A stretch of 13,383 nt of DNA from Chloroflexota bacterium. Its GTDB lineage: Bacteria; Chloroflexota; Dehalococcoidia; SHYB01; JACPQI01. A program made the position numbers and the translations under genes. How positions within the stretch are numbered: position 1 is the first letter of the stretch; each line of letters starts with the position of its first letter. The DNA is taken from the NCBI GenBank assembly GCA_016190545.1, contig JACPQI010000033.1:1-13383 (forward strand). Reading direction: 5' to 3'. The notes under the pieces were generated by a model that was not told where the DNA came from, ran no database searches, and saw only the letters and a list, made by a program, of their open reading frames with translations. Shown here piece by piece: positions 6,177 to 12,562 of this stretch.

Positions 6177-7517
6177 CTACATCGCCGATTGCGGGTCGGG
6201 CCACGGCAGGTCCGGCATGAAGTGCCTGACCCATTGGAGGTAAGGCCGTTCCAGCTTGACGTTTGGTGCGGCCATGGGGAAGACAGCGCCTTTATCGACG
6301 AGGGCCTGCATGTCTTGCGACGATAGCCCGCAGAGGTCTCCGACAATGGCCTTGTTGTCCTGCCCCAGTGAGGGGCCTGCCCGGTCTGGGTAGCCAGGTG
6401 TAGCCTGCAAACGGATAGGGTTCCCGGTCGCCAGGTCTTTGCCGTAGCGGGTGTGGTCAGCCAGAAGCCAGAAGTCCCGAGCGAGCAGGTGGGGGTCGAT
6501 GGCGAGTCGTGGGATATCGAGGACCGGCATGGCGGCGACTCCCGCCGTTTGCAGCCACTCCGCAATCTCGGTATCTGTGTGCTGACGTGACCAGCCTGTG
6601 ATGGCCTCGTCCAAGGCGTCGTGGTTCGATAGTCTGGCCGAGGCCGAGGCGAAACGGCTATCTTCCACCCATTCCGCGTGTTGCGCCACTCGGCACAGGG
6701 CCAGCCACTCCGCATCGGTGGACACGCTGATGGCCACCCAACGGTCGTTCCCACGGCAGGGATAGACGCCTTGAGGGGCAGCCCAAGGCAACCGGTTCCC
6801 CATCCGCCCGGCGCTGTGACCGCTGGTCTGGTAGTCCAGCAGGTGCGGCCCTAGCAACGCGACGGTGGACTCGAACTGGGACAGATCGATACATTGCCCT
6901 TCGCCGGTACGGTCTCGCCAGTCAAGCGCCGCCAGAATCGCCACGAGCGGATATAGACCATTGATGTAGTCAGCATAGGCGAAGGGGATGCCGGACGGTG
7001 GCCGGTCAGGCCAGCCTGTAAGCTCATCCAGCCCGGCCAAGGCCGCTTGATTCGTGCCCAGGGCCAGGAAGTCATAGTAGGGGCCAGGTGTGAGGCCAAA
7101 GCCAGTGACAGCCACGTAGATGATGTCTGCCTTTAGCGAACGGACGGCCTCGTAGTTGAGCTTGAGCGACGCGACTGCCGGGGCCGAGATATTGGTGAGG
7201 AACACGTCGGCCAGCGGCAGCAGACGGGCGAGGACATCCATGCCCTCCGGCGTCTTTAAGTCGACGCCGATGCTCATTTTTCCTGAGCTGAATTCGGTCA
7301 GGCCCGGACCGCTGTCCATCCACACTTCAAGGCCGTACTTGTCCTTGGGCAACCAGGGAGAGCCGAGGGTACGGTTCTGGTCCGGGTTCCGGCGCGACTC
7401 GACCCGGATAACCTCCGCGCCGAATTCCGCCAGGTACCGGGTGCAGGAAGGCCCGGCATAGGAGTTCTCCAAGGCGACTACCCTCAGGCCGCTTAGAGGG
7501 CGCGTATCAGACGCCAT
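6177..7517 (-). CDS. Class III (CaiB/BaiF) CoA-transferase, catalytic Asp present
   Basis: About 446 residues, first of two adjacent family III CoA-transferases. It should activate an unidentified acid by CoA transfer through an aspartyl-CoA intermediate. Signs: SGLRVVALENSYAGPSCTRY, LAEFGAEVIRVE, KMSIGVDLKTPEG, the catalytic Asp183 within FAYADYINGLYP, TGEGQCIDLSQFES, and WVAISVSTDAEW. The C-terminus carries a tail of roughly 40 residues after the usual end of the fold (about DKGAVFP onward), with several aromatic residues and a proline-rich end. Two starts are possible, GTG 7529 and ATG 7517, each with a GGAG at modest distance. The next gene follows after 8 bases, implying cotranscription and joint assembly. 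Confidence 0.9.
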   Translation of the reverse strand: MASDTRPLSGLRVVALENSYAGPSCTRYLAEFGAEVIRVESRRNPDQNRTLGSPWLPKDKYGLEVWMDSGPGLTEFSSGKMSIGVDLKTPEGMDVLARLLPLADVFLTNISAPAVASLKLNYEAVRSLKADIIYVAVTGFGLTPGPYYDFLALGTNQAALAGLDELTGWPDRPPSGIPFAYADYINGLYPLVAILAALDWRDRTGEGQCIDLSQFESTVALLGPHLLDYQTSGHSAGRMGNRLPWAAPQGVYPCRGNDRWVAISVSTDAEWLALCRVAQHAEWVEDSRFASASARLSNHDALDEAITGWSRQHTDTEIAEWLQTAGVAAMPVLDIPRLAIDPHLLARDFWLLADHTRYGKDLATGNPIRLQATPGYPDRAGPSLGQDNKAIVGDLCGLSSQDMQALVDKGAVFPMAAPNVKLERPYLQWVRHFMPDLPWPDPQSAM

Positions 7518-7607
7518 TCCGCGATCCACTCCGAGATTTCTCCGACCTGCGTCCGTATTGTTTCCCCACTTCTTGTCCTTTCCAAGCTGCTGACCCGGCG
7601 GTGGCCT

Positions 7608-8054
7608 CTAGGCTGGCGCCCTCTTGGGCAAGACTACCAGCGCCGACCCACGGCACAGTGGTTCGTCTCGCTGATTGTGCTCCCATATCTCACACTCGAC
7701 GTAGCACCTGCCTTCTGACTCGTACCTTTTCGTCACCCGGCCCTCACAGGTCAGCACATCGCCGGGGACTGCTTTTCCCCTGTTGGAATAGGACAGCTTT
7801 TTCAAAAAACCGTTGTCGCCAATCCAGTCTGTGAGCATCTGGGTCAGGAAGGCCCCATGGATGGTGCCGGTGACTAACACATCAGGATGGCCCTCGGAGC
7901 GGGCATATGCCTGGTCGTAGTGAATGCGATGCGGATTGTGCTTGACGGCGCTGAAGAGGAACAGTTGGACATGGGTAGGGCGCTTGACCAGCGAAGGGAC
8001 CGCCATGCCCTCCTGGACATCCTCATAGTAAAGCTGTCGTTTTGTGTTGACCAT
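7608..8054 (-). CDS. MaoC-like hot-dog hydratase, C-type subunit
   Basis: A 148-residue single hot-dog protein of the MaoC/acyl-dehydratase group, which adds water to trans-2-enoyl-CoA esters (R-specific hydratase type) or works in reverse. The active-site segment is HNPHRIHYDQAYARSEG (residues 39-55), similar to the NxHRIHYD motif of HTD2/mesaconyl-CoA hydratase relatives. It is followed by the VLVTGTIHGAFLTQML helix and the NRGKAVPGDVLTCEGRV strand. The catalytic His is likely His45. The gene lies 32 bases after the MaoC-N gene, which supplies the other hot-dog half. Together they would make a heteromeric double hot-dog hydratase like ChsH1-ChsH2 or HadA/B-HadB/C. ATG 8054 is preceded by AGAGGGG. 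The CoA-transferase pair follows downstream. Confidence 0.85.
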   Translation of the reverse strand: MVNTKRQLYYEDVQEGMAVPSLVKRPTHVQLFLFSAVKHNPHRIHYDQAYARSEGHPDVLVTGTIHGAFLTQMLTDWIGDNGFLKKLSYSNRGKAVPGDVLTCEGRVTKRYESEGRCYVECEIWEHNQRDEPLCRGSALVVLPKRAPA

Positions 8055-8086
8055 GACCCCTCTAGTGAGAAGTCGGCGGCGGGCCG

Positions 8087-8590
8087 CTAGCGTGCGATGT
8101 CGGTGGACCGCGCGACCACGACGGTCTCGCCGCGCTGGTTAGTATAGGTCCGTTCGGTGATGACAAAGGCCATCTGCCCGCTGCGGCCTTCGCGCTCTTG
8201 AATATCGACCAAGCGGGCCTTGACTGTAAGCGTATCGCCGGGACGAATGGGCTGGAAGAACTCCACTTCCAGTCCCCCCGCCATGCCCTGGGTGGCCCGC
8301 AAGGGTGGGATCAGTCTGCCAGGCTCGGTTTTCGGTCTGCCGTCCTCCAGGAGTTCGGACAAAGGCTGGTCTAGCGGGAATGGGACGGTGTAAAACAGGG
8401 GCGGGGCGATGATTCCGCTGTACCGTGTCTTCTGGGCGTACTCTGGTGACGTCCAGAGGGGATTGAGGTCGTCGACAGCGTAGGCGTAGCGACGAATCTC
8501 ATGCTCCGTCACTTGGTAGCCAGTAGAGAGCTCGCTTTCCGCTCCGATCATGGCGCGGGCTTCGTCGGTCACGATAGGCTCTGCACCCAT
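8087..8590 (-). CDS. MaoC N-terminal-type (FAS1-like dehydratase) hot-dog subunit
   Basis: About 167 residues of the MaoC_dehydrat_N / FAS1-like dehydratase group. Signs: a helix EHEIRRYAYAVDDLNPLW (residues 30-46) carrying the Asp-x-Asn-Pro core, YSGIIAPPLFYTVPFPLD, and the strand FFQPIRPGDTLTVKARLVDI near residue 120. In the place of the catalytic His of the R-hydratase motif there is Trp46, so the partner gene at 7608-8054 probably carries the main active site. Such N-type subunits often shape the acyl pocket. There is no C-terminal DUF35 domain, unlike mycobacterial ChsH2. Here DUF35 is a separate gene. Several start codons are crowded at 8599-8590, and 8590 is chosen because AAGGAG lies eight bases upstream. 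Confidence 0.85.
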   Translation of the reverse strand: MGAEPIVTDEARAMIGAESELSTGYQVTEHEIRRYAYAVDDLNPLWTSPEYAQKTRYSGIIAPPLFYTVPFPLDQPLSELLEDGRPKTEPGRLIPPLRATQGMAGGLEVEFFQPIRPGDTLTVKARLVDIQEREGRSGQMAFVITERTYTNQRGETVVVARSTDIAR

Positions 8591-8598
8591 ACGCATCA

Positions 8599-8604
8599 CT
8601 CCTT
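8599..8604 (-). promoter_or_regulatory. Shine-Dalgarno deciding start of MaoC-N gene at 8590
   Basis: AAGGAG on the - strand, spaced eight bases from ATG 8590 and too close to the alternative starts at 8596 and 8599. Confidence 0.55.
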
Positions 8605-8648
8605 CGTCCCTATTGTCCGATTGCTGTCAAGAGCGACGCTGCGACGGC

Positions 8649-9629
8649 TCATCCTACCTGGGGGATGACCTTCTTGGCTACCGTCTCCATGGCGCGCACG
8701 GCGCCCTCCAGCCCTGGGGCGCCATCCGCCGTAGCGCATTGCACACACAGGTGGGACAGCCCGGCCTCACGGTAGCGGCCGAGGGACACGGCAAGCTGGT
8801 CGGGGTTGCCACGCAGCGCCAGTCCCACGCCTTTTTCACGCCGCATCTTCTCTGCCTCTCCCCCGCCTTTCCTGCCTTTGTCCACGATGATGTCGACGCT
8901 GCCGCAGAGAGCGAGATCCTCAAAGGGGCGCTCATACCGCTGGCAGAGTTGCCTGAGTTGCTCAGCACATCCGCTCACCCACCGGGGTGAGCCGCCGCCC
9001 GCGTACCAGCCATCGCCCAAGCGGACCACTCGCCGGAGGGCGGCCTCGCTGCCGCCGCCGACCCAAATGGGTGGATGAGGCTGCTGCACCGGCTTGGGCA
9101 GGAAAGTGAACCCGGAAAACTGGCTCCACCTTCCCTCAAACTGCGGCCTGTCCTGGGTCCATAACTCCTTAAAGGCCCGGATACACTCGTCGGCGAGACT
9201 GCCTCTGTGTTCCCAGGTAGGCGCACCCAAGATCTCCATCTCTTCCCGCAGCCAACCTACCCCAGCCCCCACAATGACTCGCCCGTTGGAGAGGCAGTCA
9301 AGGGTGGCCAGGACCTTGGCGGCATAGATGGGATGACGCAGGGGAAGGACGAGCACGCCCGTGCCAAGCCGGACTCGCTGTGTGACGGCGGCGATGGAGG
9401 CCAGGACAGTCAAACACTCCCAGTAGGCCTCATCCGGCCCGTAGGGGGAGCGTCCATCCGCCGTGTATGGATAGGGGGAACGACGGCTTGTCGGCACGGC
9501 AACGTGGTCAGACACCCACACCGAGTGAAAGCCGAGCTGGTCAGCCGACTGAGCGAGCCGCAAGATGTTCTCGCGCGCCTGGTGAACAGGCAGCGCGCTG
9601 ATATTTGGAAGCTTGACGCCGAACTTCAC
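8649..9629 (-). CDS. LLM-class (luciferase-like) F420/FMN-dependent oxidoreductase
   Basis: A 326-residue TIM-barrel protein of the bacterial-luciferase superfamily, closest in look to the F420-dependent class. Signs: MKFGVKLPNIS start, LAQSADQLGFHSVWVSDHVAVP (second strand-helix), VTQRVRLGTGVLVLPLRHP, LDCLSNGRVIVGAGVGWLREEMEILG, HPPIWVGGGSEAALRRVVRLGDGW, and a C-terminal RYREAGLSHLCVQC. This class carries out hydride transfer from F420H2 or flavin monooxygenation. Cofactor and substrate cannot be decided from sequence alone. The GTG start overlaps the stop of the upstream MFS gene (GTGA at 9626-9629), which implies translational coupling. It is a little longer than typical, with a charged stretch GRKGGGEAEKMRREKG before the last helices. 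Confidence 0.9.
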   Translation of the reverse strand: MKFGVKLPNISALPVHQARENILRLAQSADQLGFHSVWVSDHVAVPTSRRSPYPYTADGRSPYGPDEAYWECLTVLASIAAVTQRVRLGTGVLVLPLRHPIYAAKVLATLDCLSNGRVIVGAGVGWLREEMEILGAPTWEHRGSLADECIRAFKELWTQDRPQFEGRWSQFSGFTFLPKPVQQPHPPIWVGGGSEAALRRVVRLGDGWYAGGGSPRWVSGCAEQLRQLCQRYERPFEDLALCGSVDIIVDKGRKGGGEAEKMRREKGVGLALRGNPDQLAVSLGRYREAGLSHLCVQCATADGAPGLEGAVRAMETVAKKVIPQVG

Positions 9630-10981
9630 GGCTTTTCCGTCCCTGCAACTACGCTCCCTGCCGCCAGTGTACCTTGTCGAGACCCTTCTTGGGGCATGCC
9701 GCTCCGAACAGGCGCAGCATGCGGCCCTGACGCTATCAATTGGCTAAGCCGGGTATTTCGGACGGTCGGCGAACCGAAGAATACAGCTACAGCGATGATG
9801 GCTGCAATCCCTGCGGTGAGCCGCGTGACCATTGGAGCTCCAAGATGGTCGGCGCTGAATCCCGCAATCAGCGCTCCGAGGGGTAGTATCCCATTGTTTA
9901 AGACCAGGATGCTGCTGACCCTGGCACGTAGTTCGTCGGGGACGCTCAATTGGACCAACACCGAGTTAGTCGTAAGGAAAATCATTTCGGTGAAGCCGGC
10001 CAAGGCGAGCGCGGGCAAGGCCAGCCACAAGGACGGGGTGTAAGAAAAGGCGATGAGACTCATTGCAAACGCCAGTAGTGACCAAAGCTGAAGCAGGCCG
10101 CGGCGTTCCACCTTTCCCAGCGATGCCATAAAGAAGGCCCCAATGATCCCGCCGGCGCCAACCGCTCCAATTAAGAAGCCTAGGGCTTCCGGTCCCCGTC
10201 CAAAAACGTCCTTCGCATAGATGGGCGAAAGGGTGCTAAAGGTAGGAATAAGCAGCAGATAGGCGACTAAGCCTATGAGGATGTAAGACCTAGTAACACG
10301 TTCGCGCACAACGTAGGCCGCCCCTTCCCGGAAGTCCTTCATGAGGCTGCGCCGAGATGATTGAGGCTTGGGCGGCAGGGCGATGCGGAATCGAGTGGCC
10401 GCCGCAATGAGATATGCGAATGCCTGGACGAAGAAGGTGCCGCCAGCGCCGAACCAGGCGATAAGGTACCCACCGACGCTGGGCCCCAGGGCGCGAGTAA
10501 AGGTGAAGGACGAGGTGTTCAAGGTGACGGCGTTGGGGGTATGGGAGCGTGGGACCACGTCGAAAATGACGGTATTGCGAAGCGGGTGGTCGAAGGCCTG
10601 CATAAGGCCAAAGAAAGCCATAAAGACGAAGAGATGCCATACCTGAACCCGGTCCAAGAGCAAAAGGCCCCCCAGGATGGAGCTTGACACGAGGAGCGCT
10701 AGAGGAATCCACAGGAGCAGCTTTCTGCGGTCGACGCGGTCGATGACCACGCCGCTGGAGAGGCCGAGCGTCAGGGTTGTCACGCCTCGCATGCTGTTGA
10801 GGGTGCCAAGCAGCGCTCCGGACCCGGTCAGGTCATAGACCACCCATCCCAGCGACAGCTGTTGCAGCCACTGGCCGACGCTGGAAAAAATCGCCCCAGC
10901 CCACAGATAGCGGAACCCGGGGAAGCGAAGGGAGGAGAAGGGGCCTAACTCCTCCTGGACAGGGCCGGTTGCCGTGGTCAC
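9626..10981 (-). CDS. MFS transporter (MFS_3 / EntS-like exporter)
   Basis: A 451-residue integral membrane protein with about 12 hydrophobic segments, of the MFS_3 type that includes the enterobactin exporter EntS and many drug/metabolite exporters. The N-terminus FSSLRFPGFRYLWAGAIFSSVGQWLQQLSLGW is characteristic. The loop 2-3 motif A is seen as GVVIDRVDRRK (residues 77-87). The C-terminal about 40 residues are hydrophilic and probably cytoplasmic. GTG 10981 is preceded by GAGGG. Its stop overlaps the start of the LLM oxidoreductase, so the two are likely made together, perhaps to export a substrate, product or toxic intermediate. Direction and substrate of transport are not shown by sequence. 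Confidence 0.92.
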   Translation of the reverse strand: MTTATGPVQEELGPFSSLRFPGFRYLWAGAIFSSVGQWLQQLSLGWVVYDLTGSGALLGTLNSMRGVTTLTLGLSSGVVIDRVDRRKLLLWIPLALLVSSSILGGLLLLDRVQVWHLFVFMAFFGLMQAFDHPLRNTVIFDVVPRSHTPNAVTLNTSSFTFTRALGPSVGGYLIAWFGAGGTFFVQAFAYLIAAATRFRIALPPKPQSSRRSLMKDFREGAAYVVRERVTRSYILIGLVAYLLLIPTFSTLSPIYAKDVFGRGPEALGFLIGAVGAGGIIGAFFMASLGKVERRGLLQLWSLLAFAMSLIAFSYTPSLWLALPALALAGFTEMIFLTTNSVLVQLSVPDELRARVSSILVLNNGILPLGALIAGFSADHLGAPMVTRLTAGIAAIIAVAVFFGSPTVRNTRLSQLIASGPHAAPVRSGMPQEGSRQGTLAAGSVVAGTEKP

Positions 10982-10997
10982 CGGTCCCTCAGCTTCG

Positions 10998-11021
10998 CCA
11001 GAGGGGGCGTGCGCCCCCTGG
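10998..11021 (-). terminator. GC-rich stem-loop between SnoaL-like and MFS genes
   Basis: Arms GGGGGC (11003-11008) and GCCCCC (11013-11018) enclose a 4-base loop. They are extended by CCA/TGG outside a two-base bulge. It lies downstream of the SnoaL-like gene stop and just before the ribosome site of the MFS gene. No T-run follows on either strand, so it is not a classical intrinsic terminator. It may be a weak terminator, an RNA-stabilising hairpin or an attenuator. Confidence 0.35.
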
Positions 11022-11069
11022 TCTCCCGCGAGAACGAACTCGGCATGAGTCCAAGAACAAAAGCGTACC

Positions 11070-11534
11070 TTATTCGCCTTTCGTCACAAAATCATCTCTC
11101 AATGTCGCGGTTGTTTTGGTAGTCTTTATCTTCCACTGCCCTTGTTCTTTGACGTATTCATCATGATAGTAAGCAAACTCCAAAGTCCTCTTATTGGTCT
11201 GCTTTTGAGCTCTGAAGAAATGGAGCCGCCATATGCCTTTCGCGGTGGTGTCGCTGGTCTTGTCAATCTCGGGGTTGTGGCCGTGATGGTTGCCAATGAG
11301 CAACTCCGAGCGGGCGTGACTTCGCTCCCTGAAATAGTCCATGATCTCCTTCTTGCTTCTGAAACATATACCAACGCCCCCGTAATCAGCAACGGCATCA
11401 TCAGCGAAACAGGTGTCCAGATCATCCCACAGCTTGTTGTCAACGCACCGCCAGTATTTCGTCTTGAGCCTCTTGATAGCCTCGATGTCCTCTAAGACCG
11501 CCAACCTTCTTTCCAATGCTGCCAGATCAGCCAT
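11070..11534 (-). CDS. SnoaL-like / NTF2-fold protein, AT-richer than neighbours
   Basis: A 154-residue SnoaL_4-like protein. Signs: an N-terminal helix (ALERRLAVLEDIEAIKRLKTKYWRCVD), DDLDTCFADDAVADYGG, a histidine-bearing middle (GNHHGHNPEID), and KRTLEFAYYHDEYVKEQGQWKIKTTKT at the C-terminus. The fold suggests a dehydratase, isomerase or polyketide/steroid-type hydrolase role, but no specific reaction can be named. ATG 11534 has a perfect AAGGAGGT seven bases upstream. G+C over 11101-11520 is about 50% by hand count, well below the neighbouring genes (about 60% or more), and lysine is frequent, so transfer from another genome is possible. The frameshifted tail of the SDR gene runs into its first 43 bases. 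Confidence 0.85.
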   Translation of the reverse strand: MADLAALERRLAVLEDIEAIKRLKTKYWRCVDNKLWDDLDTCFADDAVADYGGVGICFRSKKEIMDYFRERSHARSELLIGNHHGHNPEIDKTSDTTAKGIWRLHFFRAQKQTNKRTLEFAYYHDEYVKEQGQWKIKTTKTTATLRDDFVTKGE

Positions 11535-12385
11535 GTCAGCAACCTCCTTGCGCTTTCTCTCACCTTCGTTTGTTCAGAGCTTCTTTTTCGCCCCTTCAAC
11601 TTTAAACAGGCATGGGAAGGCTCTAGCCAAAGTACCATCCGCCGTTGACCGTTGATATGAATAGTCTGGCCGGTTATATAGGCCGCCTCGTTGGAGGCCA
11701 GGAAGGCGCAAAGTGCCGCCACTTCTTCAGGCTCGCCTATCCGCCCAAGGGGTACGTCCTTGATCCGTTCCTCCGCCGACCATTCGGGCCGCCACTTCTT
11801 CTGGGTGAGGAACGACCCGGGCGCAACTGTATTGACGCTGACATTGTAAGGAGCAAGGGCCAGGGTGAGCGACCGTGTCAAACCAAGAATGGCAGCCTTG
11901 CAGGCCACCACGTGGACCCGCATGGGGTCGCCGCGGAACGCGCCGATGCTGGAGATGTTGATGATGCGCCCGAATCCCTGTCGCATCATGAGGGGAGCCA
12001 CGGCGCGGGCGCAGTAGAAGGCGCCGCTCAGATTTACGCCGATTACTCTGTCCCAGTCGTCATCGGTAATGTCCAGGAGAGCCTGCCCTGGTCGGATCGC
12101 GGCGTTATTCACCAGAATATCAACGCCGTCCAGAGTCCGCGCGGCCTGCTCAACCATCTCGTTGACTTGCTGAGGATGCGAAACATCGGCGACGACGGCG
12201 AGGGAGCGGGCGCCGAAGGCACGGGCTTCCGTAGCAACTCGCTCCGCCTCCTCCTGATTGCTGCCAACATTGATGACAGTGTCCGCGCCGCGCCGCGCCA
12301 GTTCCAGCGCTATGGCTTTGCCCAAGTTACGGCCAGCACCGGTGACCAGTGCCCTTTTCCCGCGGAGACTGGTATGTACCGTCAA
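11492..12385 (-). CDS. SDR-family protein, frameshifted C-terminus and missing catalytic Tyr
   Basis: A short-chain dehydrogenase/reductase fold. The NAD(P) motif is TGAGRNLG (residues 15-22), followed by ADVSH, NNAA (93-96), Asn118, Ser146, Lys163 and a C-terminal ITGQTIHING. The catalytic Tyr expected four residues before Lys163 and thirteen after Ser146 is Val159 (codon GTG at 11911-11909), so normal SDR chemistry is doubtful. A 7-base tandem duplication (11642-11655) shifts the frame after ING. Removing one copy gives INGGWYFG and a stop at 11623, a 251-residue protein of normal SDR length. As it stands the frame runs on for about 50 unrelated residues into the next gene. Start TTG 12385 follows AGGGGAG. 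It may be a decaying gene or a non-catalytic SDR. Confidence 0.85.
   Translation of the reverse strand: MTVHTSLRGKRALVTGAGRNLGKAIALELARRGADTVINVGSNQEEAERVATEARAFGARSLAVVADVSHPQQVNEMVEQAARTLDGVDILVNNAAIRPGQALLDITDDDWDRVIGVNLSGAFYCARAVAPLMMRQGFGRIINISSIGAFRGDPMRVHVVACKAAILGLTRSLTLALAPYNVSVNTVAPGSFLTQKKWRPEWSAEERIKDVPLGRIGEPEEVAALCAFLASNEAAYITGQTIHINGQRRMVLWLEPSHACLKLKGRKRSSEQTKVRESARRLLTWLIWQHWKEGWRS
11542..11549 (-). promoter_or_regulatory. Strong Shine-Dalgarno of the SnoaL-like gene
   Basis: AAGGAGGT on the - strand, seven bases before ATG 11534. It shows that this gene has its own efficient initiation site even though the frameshifted SDR frame overlaps it. Confidence 0.6.
11642..11655. 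repeat. 7-bp tandem duplication in SDR 3' end
   Basis: CCGTTGA occurs twice head to tail (11642-11648 and 11649-11655, + strand). It lies in the SDR gene exactly where the conserved INGG-W-Y-F-G terminus should be read. Loss of one copy restores that terminus and a stop at 11623. Confidence 0.85.
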
Positions 12386-12457
12386 GGTTGCTCCCCTAAC
12401 TCCTCATGTATGCCTTCGGACGGCCGTGGCCTGCTCTCCCGCTCACGCAAGACACCG

Positions 12458-12504
12458 CACGCGCTAGCCGCCGCAGTATTCTCCATAGCGGCGGCTAGCG
12501 CGTG
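12458..12504. repeat. 17-bp perfect inverted repeat (stem-loop)
   Basis: The left arm (12458-12474, CACGCGCTAGCCGCCGC) and right arm (12488-12504) are perfectly complementary around a 13-base loop. It lies in the 177-base spacer between the solute-binding protein gene and the SDR gene. It could be a strong transcription-stop or RNA-protecting hairpin after the solute-binding protein gene, or a remnant of a small mobile repeat. No T-run follows on the - strand, so a simple intrinsic terminator is not certain. Confidence 0.75.
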
Positions 12505-12518
12505 AACCAAAGCTGCGT

Positions 12519-12531
12519 CCCCCTGCGGGGG
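12519..12531. terminator. Small GC hairpin after solute-binding protein gene
   Basis: CCCCC-TGC-GGGGG, a 5-bp stem with a 3-base loop, about 30 bases past the stop of the solute-binding protein gene. Together with the larger inverted repeat at 12458-12504 it may end or trim that transcript. It has no T-run, so the terminator role is a guess. Confidence 0.3.
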
Positions 12532-12562
12532 TGCCTAGTTCATCTTCAGCAGTGCGGCGCAT

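Noticed and set aside
5175..6326. Long open frame on the + strand (383 codons)
   Set aside because: It is antisense to both CoA-transferase genes, Arg/Pro/Ser-rich with no recognisable domain, and is explained as a shadow of G+C-rich coding DNA.
9207..10043. 278-codon open frame on the + strand
   Set aside because: It crosses the boundary of the LLM and MFS genes in antisense, shows no family pattern and has no convincing ribosome site.
11645..12505. 286-codon open frame on the + strand
   Set aside because: It is antisense to the SDR gene and runs through the 17-bp inverted repeat. No protein family is recognisable.
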